Below are positions 36,109-44,476 of a stretch of 64,000 bases of DNA, piece by piece. The position numbers and the translations under genes were made by a program. Position 1 is the stretch's first letter. Every line of letters starts with the position of its first letter. The notes under the pieces were generated by a model that saw only the letters and a list, made by a program, of their open reading frames with translations, searched no databases and was not told the origin of the DNA. The stretch lies in NCBI RefSeq assembly GCF_001541225.1, contig NZ_LMTS01000324.1, forward strand, positions 1 to 64,000, in the 5' to 3' direction. Source of the DNA: Variovorax sp. WDL1. GTDB taxonomy: Bacteria; Pseudomonadota; Gammaproteobacteria; Burkholderiales; Burkholderiaceae_C.

Positions 36109-37524
36109 ATGGCTAAGACCGTCGCCGATGTACTCAAACTCGTCAAGGAAAACGAGGTCAAGTTCGTCGACTTTCGATTCACCGACACCCGCGGCAAAGA
36201 GCAGCACGTGACCGTGCCGGTCTCGCACTTCGACGAGGGCAAGTTCAACGACGGTCACGCCTTCGACGGTTCGTCGATCGCCGGTTGGAAGGGCATCGAG
36301 GCCTCGGACATGCTGCTCATGCCCGATCCGAACACCGCCAACATCGATCCCTTCTTCGAAGAAACCACCCTGATCCTGACCTGCGACGTGGTCGACCCGA
36401 CCGACGGCAAACCCTACGAGCGCGATCCGCGCTCGCTGGCCAAGCGCGCAGAGGCCTACATGAAGGCCTCCGGCCTGGGCGACACCGCCTTCTTCGGGCC
36501 GGAGCCCGAGTTCTTCGTCTTCGACGGCGTGCGCTGGCAGAACGACATGTCCGGCTGCTACGTCAAGATCGAGTCCGAAGAGGCCTCGTGGAACACCGGC
36601 AAGGAGTTCGAGCACGGCAACACCGGCCACCGCCCCGCCGTCAAGGGCGGCTACTTCCCCGTTCCGCCGGTCGACAGCTTCCAGGACATGCGCTCCGAGA
36701 TGTGCCTGGTGCTCGAGTCGCTGGGCATCCCGGTCGAAGTGCATCACCACGAAGTGGCGAACGCCGGCCAGATGGAGCTCGGCACCAAGTTCAGCACGCT
36801 GATCCAGCGCGCCGACTGGGTCCAGCTGCAGAAGTACGTGATCCACAACGTGGCCCATGCCTACGGCAAGACCGCCACCTTCATGCCCAAGCCCATCGTA
36901 GGCGACAACGGCTCCGGCATGCACGTGCACCAGTCGGTCTGGAAAGACGGCAAGAACCTGTTCGCCGGCGACGGCTACGCAGGCCTGAGCGACTTCGCGC
37001 TGCACTACATCGGCGGCATCATCAAGCATGCCCGCGCGCTGAACGCCATCACCAACCCCGGCACCAACAGCTACAAGCGCCTGGTGCCCGGCTTCGAAGC
37101 CCCGGTGAAGCTGGCCTACTCGGCCAAGAACCGCTCGGCCTCGATCCGCATCCCGTTCGTGGCCAACCCGAAGGGCCGCCGCGTCGAAGCGCGCTTCCCC
37201 GATCCGATGATGAACCCCTACCTCGGCTTCGCCGCCATGCTGATGGCAGGCCTGGACGGCGTTGAGAACAAGATCCATCCGGGCGAGGCTGCCAGCAAGG
37301 ACCTCTACCACCTGCCGCCGGAGGAAGACGCGCTGATCCCGACCGTGTGCCACAGCCTCGACCAGGCGCTCGACTATCTCGACAAGGACCGTGCCTTCCT
37401 GACCAAGGGCGGCGTGTTCACCGATGCATACATCGACGCCTACATCGACCTCAAGATGCAGGAAGTCACGCGCTTCCGCATGGCCACGCACCCGGTCGAG
37501 TTCGACATGTACTACTCCCTGTAA
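36109..37524 (+). CDS. glnA: Glutamine synthetase type I
   Basis: A 471-residue GS-I-beta enzyme, with the Asp-Gly-Ser-Ser-Ile latch motif near residue 52, Glu-Pro-Glu-Phe-Phe-Val-Phe, Asn-Gly-Ser-Gly-Met-His-Val-His and the C-terminal adenylylation site Asp-Leu-Tyr-His-Leu-Pro-Pro (Tyr400, equivalent to E. coli Tyr397). It condenses ammonia and glutamate. The start follows AGGAGAA; earlier in-frame ATGs lie within the promoter region. Regulation by GlnE and PII is expected from the tyrosine site. Confidence 0.97.
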   Translation: MAKTVADVLKLVKENEVKFVDFRFTDTRGKEQHVTVPVSHFDEGKFNDGHAFDGSSIAGWKGIEASDMLLMPDPNTANIDPFFEETTLILTCDVVDPTDGKPYERDPRSLAKRAEAYMKASGLGDTAFFGPEPEFFVFDGVRWQNDMSGCYVKIESEEASWNTGKEFEHGNTGHRPAVKGGYFPVPPVDSFQDMRSEMCLVLESLGIPVEVHHHEVANAGQMELGTKFSTLIQRADWVQLQKYVIHNVAHAYGKTATFMPKPIVGDNGSGMHVHQSVWKDGKNLFAGDGYAGLSDFALHYIGGIIKHARALNAITNPGTNSYKRLVPGFEAPVKLAYSAKNRSASIRIPFVANPKGRRVEARFPDPMMNPYLGFAAMLMAGLDGVENKIHPGEAASKDLYHLPPEEDALIPTVCHSLDQALDYLDKDRAFLTKGGVFTDAYIDAYIDLKMQEVTRFRMATHPVEFDMYYSL

Positions 37525-37560
37525 GGGCATCGCCCTCCCGGGGCGCCTTTCAGTGAAATA

Positions 37561-37586
37561 AAGGACGGCTTGCCGTCCTTTTTTCT
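37561..37586 (+). terminator. Rho-independent terminator after glnA
   Basis: AAGGACGG and CCGTCCTT form an 8-bp stem with a CTTG loop, followed by TTTTTCTT. It separates glnA from the downstream hypothetical-ntrBC unit. Confidence 0.92.
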
Positions 37587-37658
37587 TGGGGCGATGGCCT
37601 CCCGTGGTCGTGCCGTCGAATTGCACGAAAATGCCGTCCGGTTGCCCACTTTCATACG

Positions 37659-38174
37659 ATGATCATGAAGACTTCTTTCGTTTACCTGCTGGCCGCCATG
37701 GCAGCGGCCGGCGTCCACATGCAGGCCCAGGCGCAGCAGGAACGCGTCTGGCGCTGCGGCAACGAGTACACCAACAACGCAGCCATGGCCCAGCAGCGCG
37801 GCTGCAAGGTCATGGAAGGCGGCAACGTGACCGTGGTACAGGGGAGCCGGCCGGTTGCGGCGGCTGCTCCAAGCAGCGGAAGTAGCGCCGTGCGGGCACC
37901 GGCCGGCAGCCCGCGCGTCGAAAGCGTCGACCAGCGCGCCCGCGACGGCGAAGCCCGATCGGTGCTGGAGTCCGAGCTCAAGAAGGCCGAGGAGCGCCAG
38001 GCCCAACTGCTCAGGGAATACAACAACGGCGAGCCCGAGAAGCAGGGCAGCGAGTCCCGCAACTACCAGAAGTACCTCGACCGCGTGGCCGAGATGAAGG
38101 CCGAGATCGCCCGCAACGAGAGCGACATCGCCGGCATCCGCCGGGAGATCGGCCGACTGCCGGCCGCGCGCTGA
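37659..38174 (+). CDS. Secreted coiled-coil protein of unknown function
   Basis: A 171-residue protein with a signal peptide (ending Ala-Gln-Ala-Gln). A short cysteine-containing segment (Val-Trp-Arg-Cys-Gly-Asn-Glu-Tyr...Gly-Cys-Lys-Val) is reminiscent of DUF4124, then a Ser/Ala/Pro linker, and a C-terminal charged coiled coil with Lys/Glu heptads from about residue 95. Two starts are possible: Met-Ile-Met-Lys, or the third codon ATG at 37665. Its last base is shared with the ntrB start. The function is unknown; its position between glnA and ntrB is the main clue. Confidence 0.7.
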   Translation: MIMKTSFVYLLAAMAAAGVHMQAQAQQERVWRCGNEYTNNAAMAQQRGCKVMEGGNVTVVQGSRPVAAAAPSSGSSAVRAPAGSPRVESVDQRARDGEARSVLESELKKAEERQAQLLREYNNGEPEKQGSESRNYQKYLDRVAEMKAEIARNESDIAGIRREIGRLPAAR

Positions 38175-39250
38175 TGGCCTTCGGCAAGTCCGCTGCCGCC
38201 GCCAAGCGCTTCCAGGCCTTCGACCTCCTTTCCACGCTGATCGCGGTAGTGCGCACCGACGGCTCGGTGCTCTTTGCCAATGCCGGCCTCGAGGACGCGC
38301 TGGGCACCTCGCGCCGCACGCTCGAAGGCTCGCAGTTCGGCGCCTGCTTCCACGAACCCCAGGTGCTGCGCACCGCCATCGACGGCGCTCGCAGCAACGA
38401 CTTCGCCACGCTGCGCTACGAGGCCTTCCTGCGCCGCGTCAACCACGAGCTGATGCCCGTGCAGGTGACGCTCGCGCAAGGCGACCGCAAGGGCGAGCTG
38501 ATCATCGAGATGTCGCCGCTCGAGCAGCAGGTGCGGCAGGACCGCGAGGAGCGCCTGCTCGACCAGGCGCAGGCCAACAAGGAGCTGATCCGCAACCTCG
38601 CGCATGAGATCAAGAACCCGCTGGGCGGCATCCGCGGCGCGGCGCAGCTGCTGCAGATGGAGGTGGAGTCGCGCGACCTGGTCGAGTACACGCAGGTCAT
38701 CATCCACGAGGCCGATCGCTTGCAGACTCTCGTCGATCGCCTGCTGGCGCCGCACCGCCGCCCGCACGTGGTCGGCGACGTCAACATCCACGAAGTCTGC
38801 GAGCGCGTGCGTTCGGTGATCCTCGCCGAGTTCCCGCGCGACCTGCACATCGAACGCGACTTCGACGTATCGATTCCGGAGTTTCGCGGCGACCGCGAGC
38901 AACTCATCCAGGCCACGCTCAACATCGTCCACAACGCTGCCCAGGCGCTCGCCGAGCGGCGCGCGGCGGGCGATGCGCGCATTACCTTCAAGACTCGCAT
39001 CGCGCGCCAGGTGATATTCAACAAGCAGTGGTATCGACTGGCACTGGAATTGCATGTCATCGACAATGGACCGGGTGTGCCGGACGCGATCAAGGACCGC
39101 ATCTTCTATCCGCTGGTGTCGGGCAGGGAAGGCGGGACAGGCCTTGGATTGACGCTGGCACAGACTTTCGTGCAACAGCACCATGGCGTGATCGAGTGCG
39201 ACAGTGTCCCGGGCCGGACTGATTTCAAGATATTGATACCGTTGCCTTAG
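38174..39250 (+). CDS. ntrB: Nitrogen regulation histidine kinase NtrB (GlnL)
   Basis: A 358-residue cytosolic kinase: PAS-like N-terminal domain (about residues 12-110), H-box with His144 in Asn-Leu-Ala-His-Glu-Ile-Lys-Asn-Pro-Leu-Gly-Gly-Ile-Arg-Gly, and an ATP-binding domain with Asp-Asn-Gly-Pro-Gly-Val and Gly-Gly-Thr-Gly-Leu-Gly-Leu. It phosphorylates NtrC under nitrogen limitation and is reversed by PII. It has no membrane segments. It lies 20 bp before ntrC. Confidence 0.95.
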   Translation: MAFGKSAAAAKRFQAFDLLSTLIAVVRTDGSVLFANAGLEDALGTSRRTLEGSQFGACFHEPQVLRTAIDGARSNDFATLRYEAFLRRVNHELMPVQVTLAQGDRKGELIIEMSPLEQQVRQDREERLLDQAQANKELIRNLAHEIKNPLGGIRGAAQLLQMEVESRDLVEYTQVIIHEADRLQTLVDRLLAPHRRPHVVGDVNIHEVCERVRSVILAEFPRDLHIERDFDVSIPEFRGDREQLIQATLNIVHNAAQALAERRAAGDARITFKTRIARQVIFNKQWYRLALELHVIDNGPGVPDAIKDRIFYPLVSGREGGTGLGLTLAQTFVQQHHGVIECDSVPGRTDFKILIPLP

Positions 39251-39270
39251 GACAGGGAAGAAGGAACTGC

Positions 39271-40788
39271 ATGAAGCCGATCTGGATAGTGGATGACGAC
39301 CAATCGATACGCTTCGTGCTTGAGAAGGCGCTGCTGCGCGAGGACCTGCCCACCCGCAGCTTCACCAACACCCGCGAGGTGCTGGCCGCGCTCGAAGCCG
39401 CGGCCGACGACGAGATGCTCGGCCCCCAGGTACTGGTGAGCGACATCCGCATGCCAGGCGGCTCGGGCCTCGACCTGCTCGACAAGATCAAGGCCAAGCA
39501 TCCCGGCCTGCCGGTCATCATCATGACCGCCTTCTCCGACCTAGACAGTGCCGTCTCGGCCTTCCAGGGCGGCGCCTTCGAGTACCTGCCCAAGCCCTTC
39601 GATCTGCCGCGCGCCGTGGAACTGATCCGCCGTGCCGTCGACGAGAGCCAGCGCGAGGAAGTGGCAGAAGAGCGCATGGCCGCCACCCCCGAAATGCTGG
39701 GCCAGGCGCCGGCCATGCAGGACGTCTTCCGCGCCATCGGGCGGCTGTCGCAGAGCAATGTGACGGTGCTGATCACCGGCGAGTCCGGCAGCGGCAAGGA
39801 ACTGGTCGCACGCGCGCTGCACAAGCATTCGCCGCGCGCCAACGGGCCCTTCGTGGCCATCAACACCGCGGCGATCCCGAAGGACCTGCTCGAGAGCGAG
39901 CTCTTCGGCCACGAGCGAGGTGCCTTCACCGGCGCGCAGACCATGCGGCGCGGGCGCTTCGAGCAGGCCGAGGGCGGCACGCTCTTTCTCGACGAGATCG
40001 GCGACATGCCCTTCGACCTGCAGACGCGCCTGCTGCGCGTGCTGAGCGATGGGCACTTCTACCGTGTGGGCGGCCACAACTCGGTCAAGGCCAACGTGCG
40101 CGTGATCGCGGCCACGCACCAGGACCTGGAGCTGCGGGTGAAGCAGGGGGGCTTTCGCGAAGACCTGTTTCACCGCCTCAACGTCATCCGGCTGCGGCTG
40201 CCTGCCTTGCGCGAGCGAGGCGAGGACGTGCCTGCACTTACCCGCCACTTCCTGCAGCAGAGCGCCAAGCAGCTCGGCGTCGAGCCCAAGCGCATCTCGG
40301 ACGCAGCGCTGGCGCGGCTGTCGACTTTCGCATTCCCCGGCAACGTCCGGCAGCTCGAGAACATCTGCCACTGGCTGACCGTGATGGCGCCGGCGCAGCT
40401 GATCGAGGCCAAGGACCTGCCCCCCGAGGTGATGGCCGGTGCGCCGGTCGAGGCGCCGCTCTCCGCGGCGAGCGCCGCCCCGGCGGCGGCCGGCGAACGC
40501 GAGGCTGCCGCTCCTTCAGCCGTGCCCCCCGCGGCCGCGGTGCCAGCCGCGCCGGCTGCCGCTGTAGGTCAGGTCGCCGGCTGGGAAAGCGGCTTGGAGC
40601 AGGAAGCCCAGAGCCTGCTGGCGGCCGGGCGCCACGATGTCTGGGACACGTTGTCGCGCCGCTTCGAATCGCGTCTGATCCTCACCGCCCTGGCCAACAC
40701 GCGGGGCCGCCGCATCGAGGCAGCTCAGAAGCTCGGCATCGGCCGCAACACCATCACACGCAAGATCCAGGAGCTGGGCCTCGAGTAG
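39271..40788 (+). CDS. ntrC: Nitrogen regulation response regulator NtrC (GlnG)
   Basis: A 505-residue sigma-54 activator. The receiver domain has phosphoacceptor Asp58 (Val-Ser-Asp-Ile-Arg-Met-Pro). The AAA+ domain has Walker A Gly-Glu-Ser-Gly-Ser-Gly-Lys-Glu, the sigma-54 loop Gly-Ala-Phe-Thr-Gly-Ala and Walker B Thr-Leu-Phe-Leu-Asp-Glu. A Fis-type helix-turn-helix forms the C-terminus. An Ala/Pro-rich linker of about 55 residues before the helix-turn-helix and a small insertion before Asp58 make it longer than E. coli NtrC (469). It likely acts on the glnA sigma-54 promoter. Confidence 0.96.
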   Translation: MKPIWIVDDDQSIRFVLEKALLREDLPTRSFTNTREVLAALEAAADDEMLGPQVLVSDIRMPGGSGLDLLDKIKAKHPGLPVIIMTAFSDLDSAVSAFQGGAFEYLPKPFDLPRAVELIRRAVDESQREEVAEERMAATPEMLGQAPAMQDVFRAIGRLSQSNVTVLITGESGSGKELVARALHKHSPRANGPFVAINTAAIPKDLLESELFGHERGAFTGAQTMRRGRFEQAEGGTLFLDEIGDMPFDLQTRLLRVLSDGHFYRVGGHNSVKANVRVIAATHQDLELRVKQGGFREDLFHRLNVIRLRLPALRERGEDVPALTRHFLQQSAKQLGVEPKRISDAALARLSTFAFPGNVRQLENICHWLTVMAPAQLIEAKDLPPEVMAGAPVEAPLSAASAAPAAAGEREAAAPSAVPPAAAVPAAPAAAVGQVAGWESGLEQEAQSLLAAGRHDVWDTLSRRFESRLILTALANTRGRRIEAAQKLGIGRNTITRKIQELGLE

Positions 40789-40813
40789 GTCAGCGCGGGG
40801 CCGCGGCCTGTGC

Positions 40814-41335
40814 TCAGCGGCTGCGCTGGCCCAGCGTCAGCGTGTCGAGCTGGAACTGGCCGCTCCTGTCCCACAGCCAGGTGTCGACATAGGTGTGCGC
40901 GCCGAGCTTGCCCGGGTTCGGCAGCGGCGAGGCCTCGCGGATCAGCTCGGCAATCTTGCCGCTGACCTCCGGTGCGTGGCTTGGCGTGCGCGTGAAGTGC
41001 ACGCCCTTTACCTGCCCCGTGGCGTCGATGTCGGTTTCGGTCACCACCACGGCGTACACCAACGGCGGGATCTTCCCCTTGTAGATGCGCTTGGGATAGG
41101 CGTTGTAGATGTGCCGGGCGCCGACCTTCCGATACGCGCGCACGGCCGGCGTCTGCGCGGTGATGAGGCGCACGGTGGGCACGTCGGCGGAGGGCCTGGA
41201 CACTTCGTCCGCAGGCTTGTCGGCCTCGCGCGAAGCCGCGGGGCCTGCGGCGTCCGGCTTGAAGATCGAGCAGGCGGACAGAGCGAGCGTGGCCGCCAGC
41301 AGCGCGGCCTTGAATGCAGTGGTCGAAGTTTTCAT
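40814..41335 (-). CDS. Putative lipoprotein with TonB-C-terminal-like domain
   Basis: A 173-residue protein with a lipobox (Leu-Ala-Leu-Ser-Ala-Cys) at about residue 22, then a disordered Ala/Asp segment. The C-terminal 100 residues have the Gly-x-Val...Pro-Glu-Val-x-x-x-Ile...Ser-Pro-Leu-Pro-Asn-Pro pattern of TonB-C-like folds. No plug or energy-coupling partner is nearby, so a true TonB role is unlikely. The start overlaps the xth stop (ATGA). Confidence 0.65.
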   Translation of the reverse strand: MKTSTTAFKAALLAATLALSACSIFKPDAAGPAASREADKPADEVSRPSADVPTVRLITAQTPAVRAYRKVGARHIYNAYPKRIYKGKIPPLVYAVVVTETDIDATGQVKGVHFTRTPSHAPEVSGKIAELIREASPLPNPGKLGAHTYVDTWLWDRSGQFQLDTLTLGQRSR

Positions 41336-42111
41336 GCGTCGAGCTCCAGAATCACGGGGGCATGGTCGCTGGGCTTGTCCCATTTGCGGGGGACGCGGTC
41401 GATGACGCATCCCTTCGCCCGCGGCACCAGCGGCTCGCTCACCAGGATGTGATCGATGCGCAGCCCGCGGTTCTTCTGGTAGCCCAGCATTCGGTAGTCC
41501 CACCAAGAGTAGCTCTTCTCCGGCTGCTCGAACAGGCGGAAGCTGTCCACCAGTCCGAGCTGCAGCAGGGCCTTGAAGTGCTCGCGCTCCTCGGTGGTGT
41601 GATGGATGGTCTCGGCCAGGCCCGCAGGATCGAAGCTGTCGCGGTCCTCCGGCGCGATGTTGAAGTCGCCGAGCACCGCCAGCCGCGGATGCCCCGCCAT
41701 TTCTTCGCGCAGCCAGTCGCGCAGTGCTCGCAGCCAGCTCATCTTGTAGGCGAATTTTTCTGTCCCGGGCGCCTGTCCGTTGACGAAGTAGCCGTTGACA
41801 ATGCGCAGCTCGCCGGACGGCGTGTCAAGCGTCGCACTGATGACGCGCGAATGGTCATCCGCGAAGCCGCCGATGTTCTTCGCGACGTCGCGCAGCGGCG
41901 CGAGGCTCAGGATCGCGACGCCGTTGTAGGTCCGCTGCCCGAACACCGCCGCGTGATAGCCGGCTGACTGCAGCACGTCCAGCGGGAACTTGTCGTCGCT
42001 CATCTTGAGCTCCTGCAGGCACAGCACGTCGACAGGGTTGGCGATCAGCCAGTCCAGCACATGCTGGAGCCGGGCGGTGAGGGAATTGACATTCCAGGTG
42101 GCAATTTTCAT
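41332..42111 (-). CDS. xth: Exodeoxyribonuclease III
   Basis: A 259-residue AP endonuclease/3' exonuclease beginning Met-Lys-Ile-Ala-Thr-Trp-Asn-Val-Asn-Ser. It carries the metal glutamate in Leu-Gln-Glu-Leu-Lys, Gly-Asp-Phe-Asn-Ile-Ala-Pro-Glu-Asp and the C-terminal Ser-Asp-His-Ala-Pro-Val. It acts in base-excision repair. An upstream in-frame extension into the spacer was rejected because the family N-terminus starts exactly at Met-Lys-Ile. Confidence 0.94.
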   Translation of the reverse strand: MKIATWNVNSLTARLQHVLDWLIANPVDVLCLQELKMSDDKFPLDVLQSAGYHAAVFGQRTYNGVAILSLAPLRDVAKNIGGFADDHSRVISATLDTPSGELRIVNGYFVNGQAPGTEKFAYKMSWLRALRDWLREEMAGHPRLAVLGDFNIAPEDRDSFDPAGLAETIHHTTEEREHFKALLQLGLVDSFRLFEQPEKSYSWWDYRMLGYQKNRGLRIDHILVSEPLVPRAKGCVIDRVPRKWDKPSDHAPVILELDA

Positions 42112-42214
42112 GAGCAGCGTGTGAACGGCTTGGGGGTGATCCAGGGGGCAGGACCGAAGCGTACCCGAGTCCCGCGGCCCTTTCCGTACGACGGGGACGC
42201 AGACTCTCGCGGCG

Positions 42215-44275
42215 TCAAGCAGCAGCGCCGCTCGCCACGCCTCCCAGGAGGGTCGCCTGCGAGTGGACTGTTCCACGCAGCCTATGCATCCGCAGGGCGA
42301 CGTGCAGTTCGAGAAAGCGCCCGTCCTGGCGCCAGTCCTTCAGCAGGTTGTCGACCGACTCGAGTCGCTGGCGCAGGGTGTTCACGTGGATCTGCAGCGA
42401 GTCGGCGGTGGCCTTCGCGTTCTGCGCATGCTCGAGGTAGGCGAGCAGGGTGCCCGCCAGGTCGGTGCCGCGGCGCTGGTCGTTCTGCACCAGGTCGCCG
42501 ACGGTCGCCTCGATGAAGCTCGCGACGTCGGCTGCGCGGCGGTGCTCGAACAGCAGCGAATACATCGACAGCGTCGCCTCGGGGACCAGCTCGCGCGATC
42601 GACCCAGTGCGCGCAGGATGTCGATGCCGCGCTTGAGCGCGCGGAAGCAATCGGGCAGCCCGTCGACCTGCGACAGCGTGCCGGAGGTCACGCCGACGGC
42701 GCCCAGCCGCGCATCGACGAGCAGCGTGGCCTGCAGCGCGCCCTGCAGCGCCTCGAAGGCGGCCTCGGGACTGATGGCGACGATGAAGCCCTCGCATTCC
42801 TCCAGCAGCGTGCCGCGCACGATGGCCGGCCGCATGCGGCGCAGCGCGTACTCGATGTGCCGCTCCTCCACGCTGAGCACGACCATGCGCAGCGGCAGCG
42901 CCAGGTCCAGCCCCAGCGGTTGCGTCCGCAGCTGCAGCGCGGCCATGGATTCCTGCTGCCAGCTCACCAGCGCCCGGATGGCGGCAGCCGATTCGCCGCT
43001 CACCACCAGCTCGCTGCGCTCCTGCGACAGCAGCACCACGCCTGCGACCAGCGCGCCGCGCTCGAAGGTGCGGATCTCGTTCGCGCTCATCGCTCGGTCC
43101 GACAGCATGAGCATGGCGCCCAGCAGGCGGTCGGCACCCATCAGCGCCGCCACGCGCAGGTAGCGGCCGGGGCCGCCGTCGACTTCGTGCGAGCGGCCGG
43201 TGCGCCGGCCTTCGGTCAGCGCGCGGTGCACCAGGTCCTGGGTGTCCGTGCTGCCCAGCAGTTCGGCCAGCCCGCTGGCAAGATGCGCGGGCGCGACCGT
43301 GGCGCGCTGGGTGGGCTGCTCGGCCTCGTCGAGCAGCACGATATGGCCGCCGAGCATCGAGGCCACCATGTTGAGGATGTCGACCACGCTGCAGCCGCGC
43401 GCGACCAGCCGCGTCATTTGCTCATGCGCCTCGGCTGCGGCCTGGATCTCCTCGGCCTGCCGGTGCAGCGAGGCGTTTGCATCACTGGCGCGCTGGAGCG
43501 CGACCTGCGCCTCCTGGAACAGGCGCGCGTTCTCGATCGCGACCGCGGCCTGTGCAGCCAGTGTCGACAGCATGGCGACCTCCCAGGGTGCATGGCGACG
43601 CGGTTGCCTGTCGCAAATGCACAGCACGCCGATGCAATGATTGCCCACCATGAGCGGTGCGCCCAGGAGCGACTGGACACCCTCCTCCTTGATCGCGAGG
43701 TCGATGCCCTGCTCGTGTGCGAAGCCATCGTCGGTCAGGTAATTGCTGCTGTGGTAGGGCGTCTTGTGCTTGAGCACGTGCCCGCAGATGCCGTGGTCCG
43801 GCGGCACGCGCACGTTCTTGAAGCGCTCCGAGATCGCTCCCTCTGTGGCACGGATATAGAAGTCGTTGCGCACCCGGTCGAAGTTCGTCAGGTAGCCGAT
43901 GTCGGACGAGAAGATCTGCCGCGCGCGCCGAACGATCGCCAGCAGCACCAGCTCCAGGTCGCGGATCGACGTGAGGTCGTGCGCGCTCTCCAGCACCACC
44001 AGCAGTCCACGCTCGCGCCGCTGCTGCAGTGCCTGCTGCTCGCAGATCGCGACCGCGGCACGGATGCTGCCGGCCAGCAGCGAGCGCTGGGCCGGGTCGT
44101 GCAACGTGGCCTCCACCCGCTCCAGCATCTCGTCGAACTCGCGCGCGCTGGCGTTGCGCTGGAGCATGGCGAGCAGCTCGGACTGTAGCTCCGTGGGCAC
44201 CAGCGACGAGGTTTCCGCTATCCGCTCGCCCGTGGCTGGGGGGGCGTGGCGCTCGACTGAATTCGACGTTGTCAA
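42215..44275 (-). CDS. GAF-domain transcriptional regulator with PucR/CdaR-type helix-turn-helix
   Basis: A 686-residue protein. After an N-terminal helical part lies a GAF domain (about residues 105-255; Asp-His-Gly-Ile-Cys-Gly-His-Val-Leu and Gly-Val-Leu-Cys-Ile-Cys-Asp-Arg). A coiled-coil linker and a CdaR-like middle domain follow. The C-terminal helix-turn-helix (about 605-665; Leu-Leu-Ala-Tyr-Leu-Glu-His-Ala-Gln-Asn...Asn-Thr-Leu-Arg-Gln-Arg-Leu) is typical of PucR-family activators. It is divergent from the ABC/CoA/HMG-CoA-reductase block with a 201-bp spacer and is its likely regulator. The ligand is unknown. Confidence 0.8.
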   Translation of the reverse strand: MTTSNSVERHAPPATGERIAETSSLVPTELQSELLAMLQRNASAREFDEMLERVEATLHDPAQRSLLAGSIRAAVAICEQQALQQRRERGLLVVLESAHDLTSIRDLELVLLAIVRRARQIFSSDIGYLTNFDRVRNDFYIRATEGAISERFKNVRVPPDHGICGHVLKHKTPYHSSNYLTDDGFAHEQGIDLAIKEEGVQSLLGAPLMVGNHCIGVLCICDRQPRRHAPWEVAMLSTLAAQAAVAIENARLFQEAQVALQRASDANASLHRQAEEIQAAAEAHEQMTRLVARGCSVVDILNMVASMLGGHIVLLDEAEQPTQRATVAPAHLASGLAELLGSTDTQDLVHRALTEGRRTGRSHEVDGGPGRYLRVAALMGADRLLGAMLMLSDRAMSANEIRTFERGALVAGVVLLSQERSELVVSGESAAAIRALVSWQQESMAALQLRTQPLGLDLALPLRMVVLSVEERHIEYALRRMRPAIVRGTLLEECEGFIVAISPEAAFEALQGALQATLLVDARLGAVGVTSGTLSQVDGLPDCFRALKRGIDILRALGRSRELVPEATLSMYSLLFEHRRAADVASFIEATVGDLVQNDQRRGTDLAGTLLAYLEHAQNAKATADSLQIHVNTLRQRLESVDNLLKDWRQDGRFLELHVALRMHRLRGTVHSQATLLGGVASGAAA

Positions 44276-44326
44276 AGATCTCTCCCGACCCTCGCCCTGG
44301 GGACGGTGAATCTCAGTGCAAACCCT

Positions 44327-44341
44327 GATGTGAATCGCATC
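44327..44341. promoter_or_regulatory. Candidate operator between the GAF regulator and the liv-type operon
   Basis: GATGTGAATCGCATC is an inverted repeat with 6-bp arms (one mismatch) and a 3-bp centre, in the divergent spacer. A 9-bp palindrome ATGATTCAT lies at 44426-44434, and CTCAGTG occurs three times across the spacer. Any of these could be regulator sites. No convincing sigma-70 or sigma-54 promoter was found. Confidence 0.3.
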
Positions 44342-44476
44342 TGCACCTCAGTGATGTGTGGAGTGCCCATAAGCCTCGTGGTTTGCTGTGCTGATCCGCC
44401 ATAGCAGATCGTTGGTGCGAACCGGATGATTCATGCACTCGCACATTAACAGTGAGAGACCACAGGAGACAACTCA

